Positions 5,607-6,360 of a DNA stretch of 6,360 nucleotides are shown in pieces. This DNA comes from Deltaproteobacteria bacterium (lineage in GTDB: Bacteria; Myxococcota; Polyangia; Haliangiales; Haliangiaceae). The stretch's first letter is position 1. Every line of letters starts with the position of its first letter. The position numbers and the translations under genes were made by a program. The notes under the pieces are model-generated. The model made no database searches, was not told the origin of the DNA, and saw nothing but the letters and a program-made list of their open reading frames with translations. Location: the NCBI GenBank assembly GCA_018262455.1, contig JAGSPR010000390.1, positions 1 through 6,360 on the forward strand, read 5' to 3'.

Positions 5607-6360
5607 ATGAAGTCCAATGGATGGGATGAAGACGAGCTCGTACGCTGGGGGGGCGAGGCGGGGATCTGCGTGCACCGGCCCCCGCGCCGACCGGCGACGG
5701 AGTTCCGGCACAACTACGAGACCGACTTCGGGCGCTTCCTGGTGCGCCGCCCGGCGCTGGTGATCGAGCCCGGCTCGGTGACCGAGCTCGCGGCCGCGAT
5801 GCGCGCGCTCGGCGAGCGGACGATCGGGTACAAGCTGCGTGGCGCGGGGCACAGCTCGGGCGGGCAGGTCCTGATCGAGGGCGGCGTGGTGATCGAGCTG
5901 TCGGGGCTGCGAGGGATCGTCGATCACGGCGACACCGTCGACGTGCTCGGGGGCACGACGTGGCTGGAGGTCGCCGAGCACCTCCATCCGCGGCGGCGAC
6001 CACCGGTGCTCACCGACAACTTGCGCACCACGGTCGCGGGCACGCTCGCGGTCGGCGGCATCGGCGACACCTCGATCCACGACGGGCTGCAGATCGCGTC
6101 GGTGATCGAGCTCGACTGGGTCGCGCCGGACGGCACCTCGCGCACGTTGACCCAGGCCGACGAGGAGCTCGGCTTCGTGCTCGCGGGGCGAGGCCAGCTC
6201 GGCGCGATCGCGCGCGTGCGCCTGCCGACGATCGCGCGCCCGCCGCTGCTCGCCGGGCACATCGCGGCGTGGACGTCGGTCGACGCGTACCTCGAGGCGG
6301 CGGCGGTGATCCGGCGCGAACGCTCGTACGAGGTCGTGCGCGCGACGCTGTTCTGGCGCG
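5607..6360 (+). CDS. FAD-binding (PCMH-type) oxidoreductase, cytokinin dehydrogenase-like, 3' end cut off
   Basis: The first 251 codons of a flavoprotein that runs off the right edge. ATG 5607 is the first start after an in-frame TAA at 5598; it lacks a clear Shine-Dalgarno sequence. There is no signal peptide, so the enzyme is probably cytoplasmic. The FAD_binding_4 domain runs from about residue 40 to 210: 'RRPALVIEPGSVTELA', 'LRGAGHSSGGQ' (77-87), 'GGVVIELSGL', 'VLGGTTWLEVAEHL', 'LTDNLRTTVAGTLAVGGIG' (135-153) and 'GRGQLGAIARVRLP' (194-207). H82 of the GHS motif matches, from memory, the His that binds FAD covalently in maize cytokinin dehydrogenase (H105). D137 matches the active-site Asp of its 'TDYL' motif. 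The fold call is firm; the substrate (cytokinin, another amine, an alcohol or a sugar) is open. Seven G at 5647-5653 lie near the start, but the frame reads through. Confidence 0.88.
   Translation, partial: MKSNGWDEDELVRWGGEAGICVHRPPRRPATEFRHNYETDFGRFLVRRPALVIEPGSVTELAAAMRALGERTIGYKLRGAGHSSGGQVLIEGGVVIELSGLRGIVDHGDTVDVLGGTTWLEVAEHLHPRRRPPVLTDNLRTTVAGTLAVGGIGDTSIHDGLQIASVIELDWVAPDGTSRTLTQADEELGFVLAGRGQLGAIARVRLPTIARPPLLAGHIAAWTSVDAYLEAAAVIRRERSYEVVRATLFWR

Noticed and set aside
5565..6260. Upstream extension of the minus frame ending at 4842
   Set aside because: It is opposite the well-supported FAD oxidoreductase and is rich in Arg, Ala and Pro with no recognisable domain. The true start is 5513, or at most 5564.

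Overview
The window is GC-rich throughout, with strong G/C bias at codon third positions, tightly packed genes and 4-bp start/stop overlaps. Together with several lineage-type hypothetical proteins (a YbjN/CesT-like protein, Mog1/DcrB-like proteins and a cysteine-rich unknown), this suggests a GC-rich, large-genome bacterium, most likely of the Myxococcota. That placement is an inference from style and content; there is no rRNA or marker gene here.

Layout, left to right. (1) The last 77 codons of a long-chain acyl-CoA synthetase run in on the + strand (1-235). (2) After a 26-bp convergent gap comes a four-gene minus-strand operon (3516 down to 262). In transcription order it holds a 73-aa two-helix membrane protein, a 369-aa cysteine-rich protein, a 131-aa small protein and a 512-aa metallo-beta-lactamase-fold protein. 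Each junction is a 4-bp GTGA or ATGA overlap. (3) A 59-bp divergent spacer (3517-3575) separates this from a two-gene plus-strand operon: a 131-aa YbjN/CesT-like protein and a 290-aa protein that looks like two tandem Mog1/PsbP/DcrB-like domains, again joined by a GTGA overlap. (4) Converging on it with a 1-bp gap is a 223-aa minus-strand protein rich in Gly and Ala, with a calcium-loop-like motif. (5) A divergent 93-bp spacer with two abutting inverted repeats separates that gene from the start of a FAD-dependent oxidoreductase of the PCMH/cytokinin-dehydrogenase-like type, which runs off the right edge.

The most promising candidate for an undescribed system is the four-gene minus operon. 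Its metallo-beta-lactamase-fold protein has a long N-terminal domain and an HxHxDH motif, followed by Glu and Asp residues at spacings that match, from memory, the ligands of the diiron oxygenase CmlA. It is translationally locked to a protein with eight cysteines in its first 157 residues and to a small membrane protein. The divergent operon may share its regulation. No RNA genes, insertion sequences, CRISPR arrays or rho-independent terminators were seen. The only non-coding stretches are the short spacers at 236-261, 3517-3575 and 5514-5606 plus the single base 4841; 236-261 holds no convincing structure.
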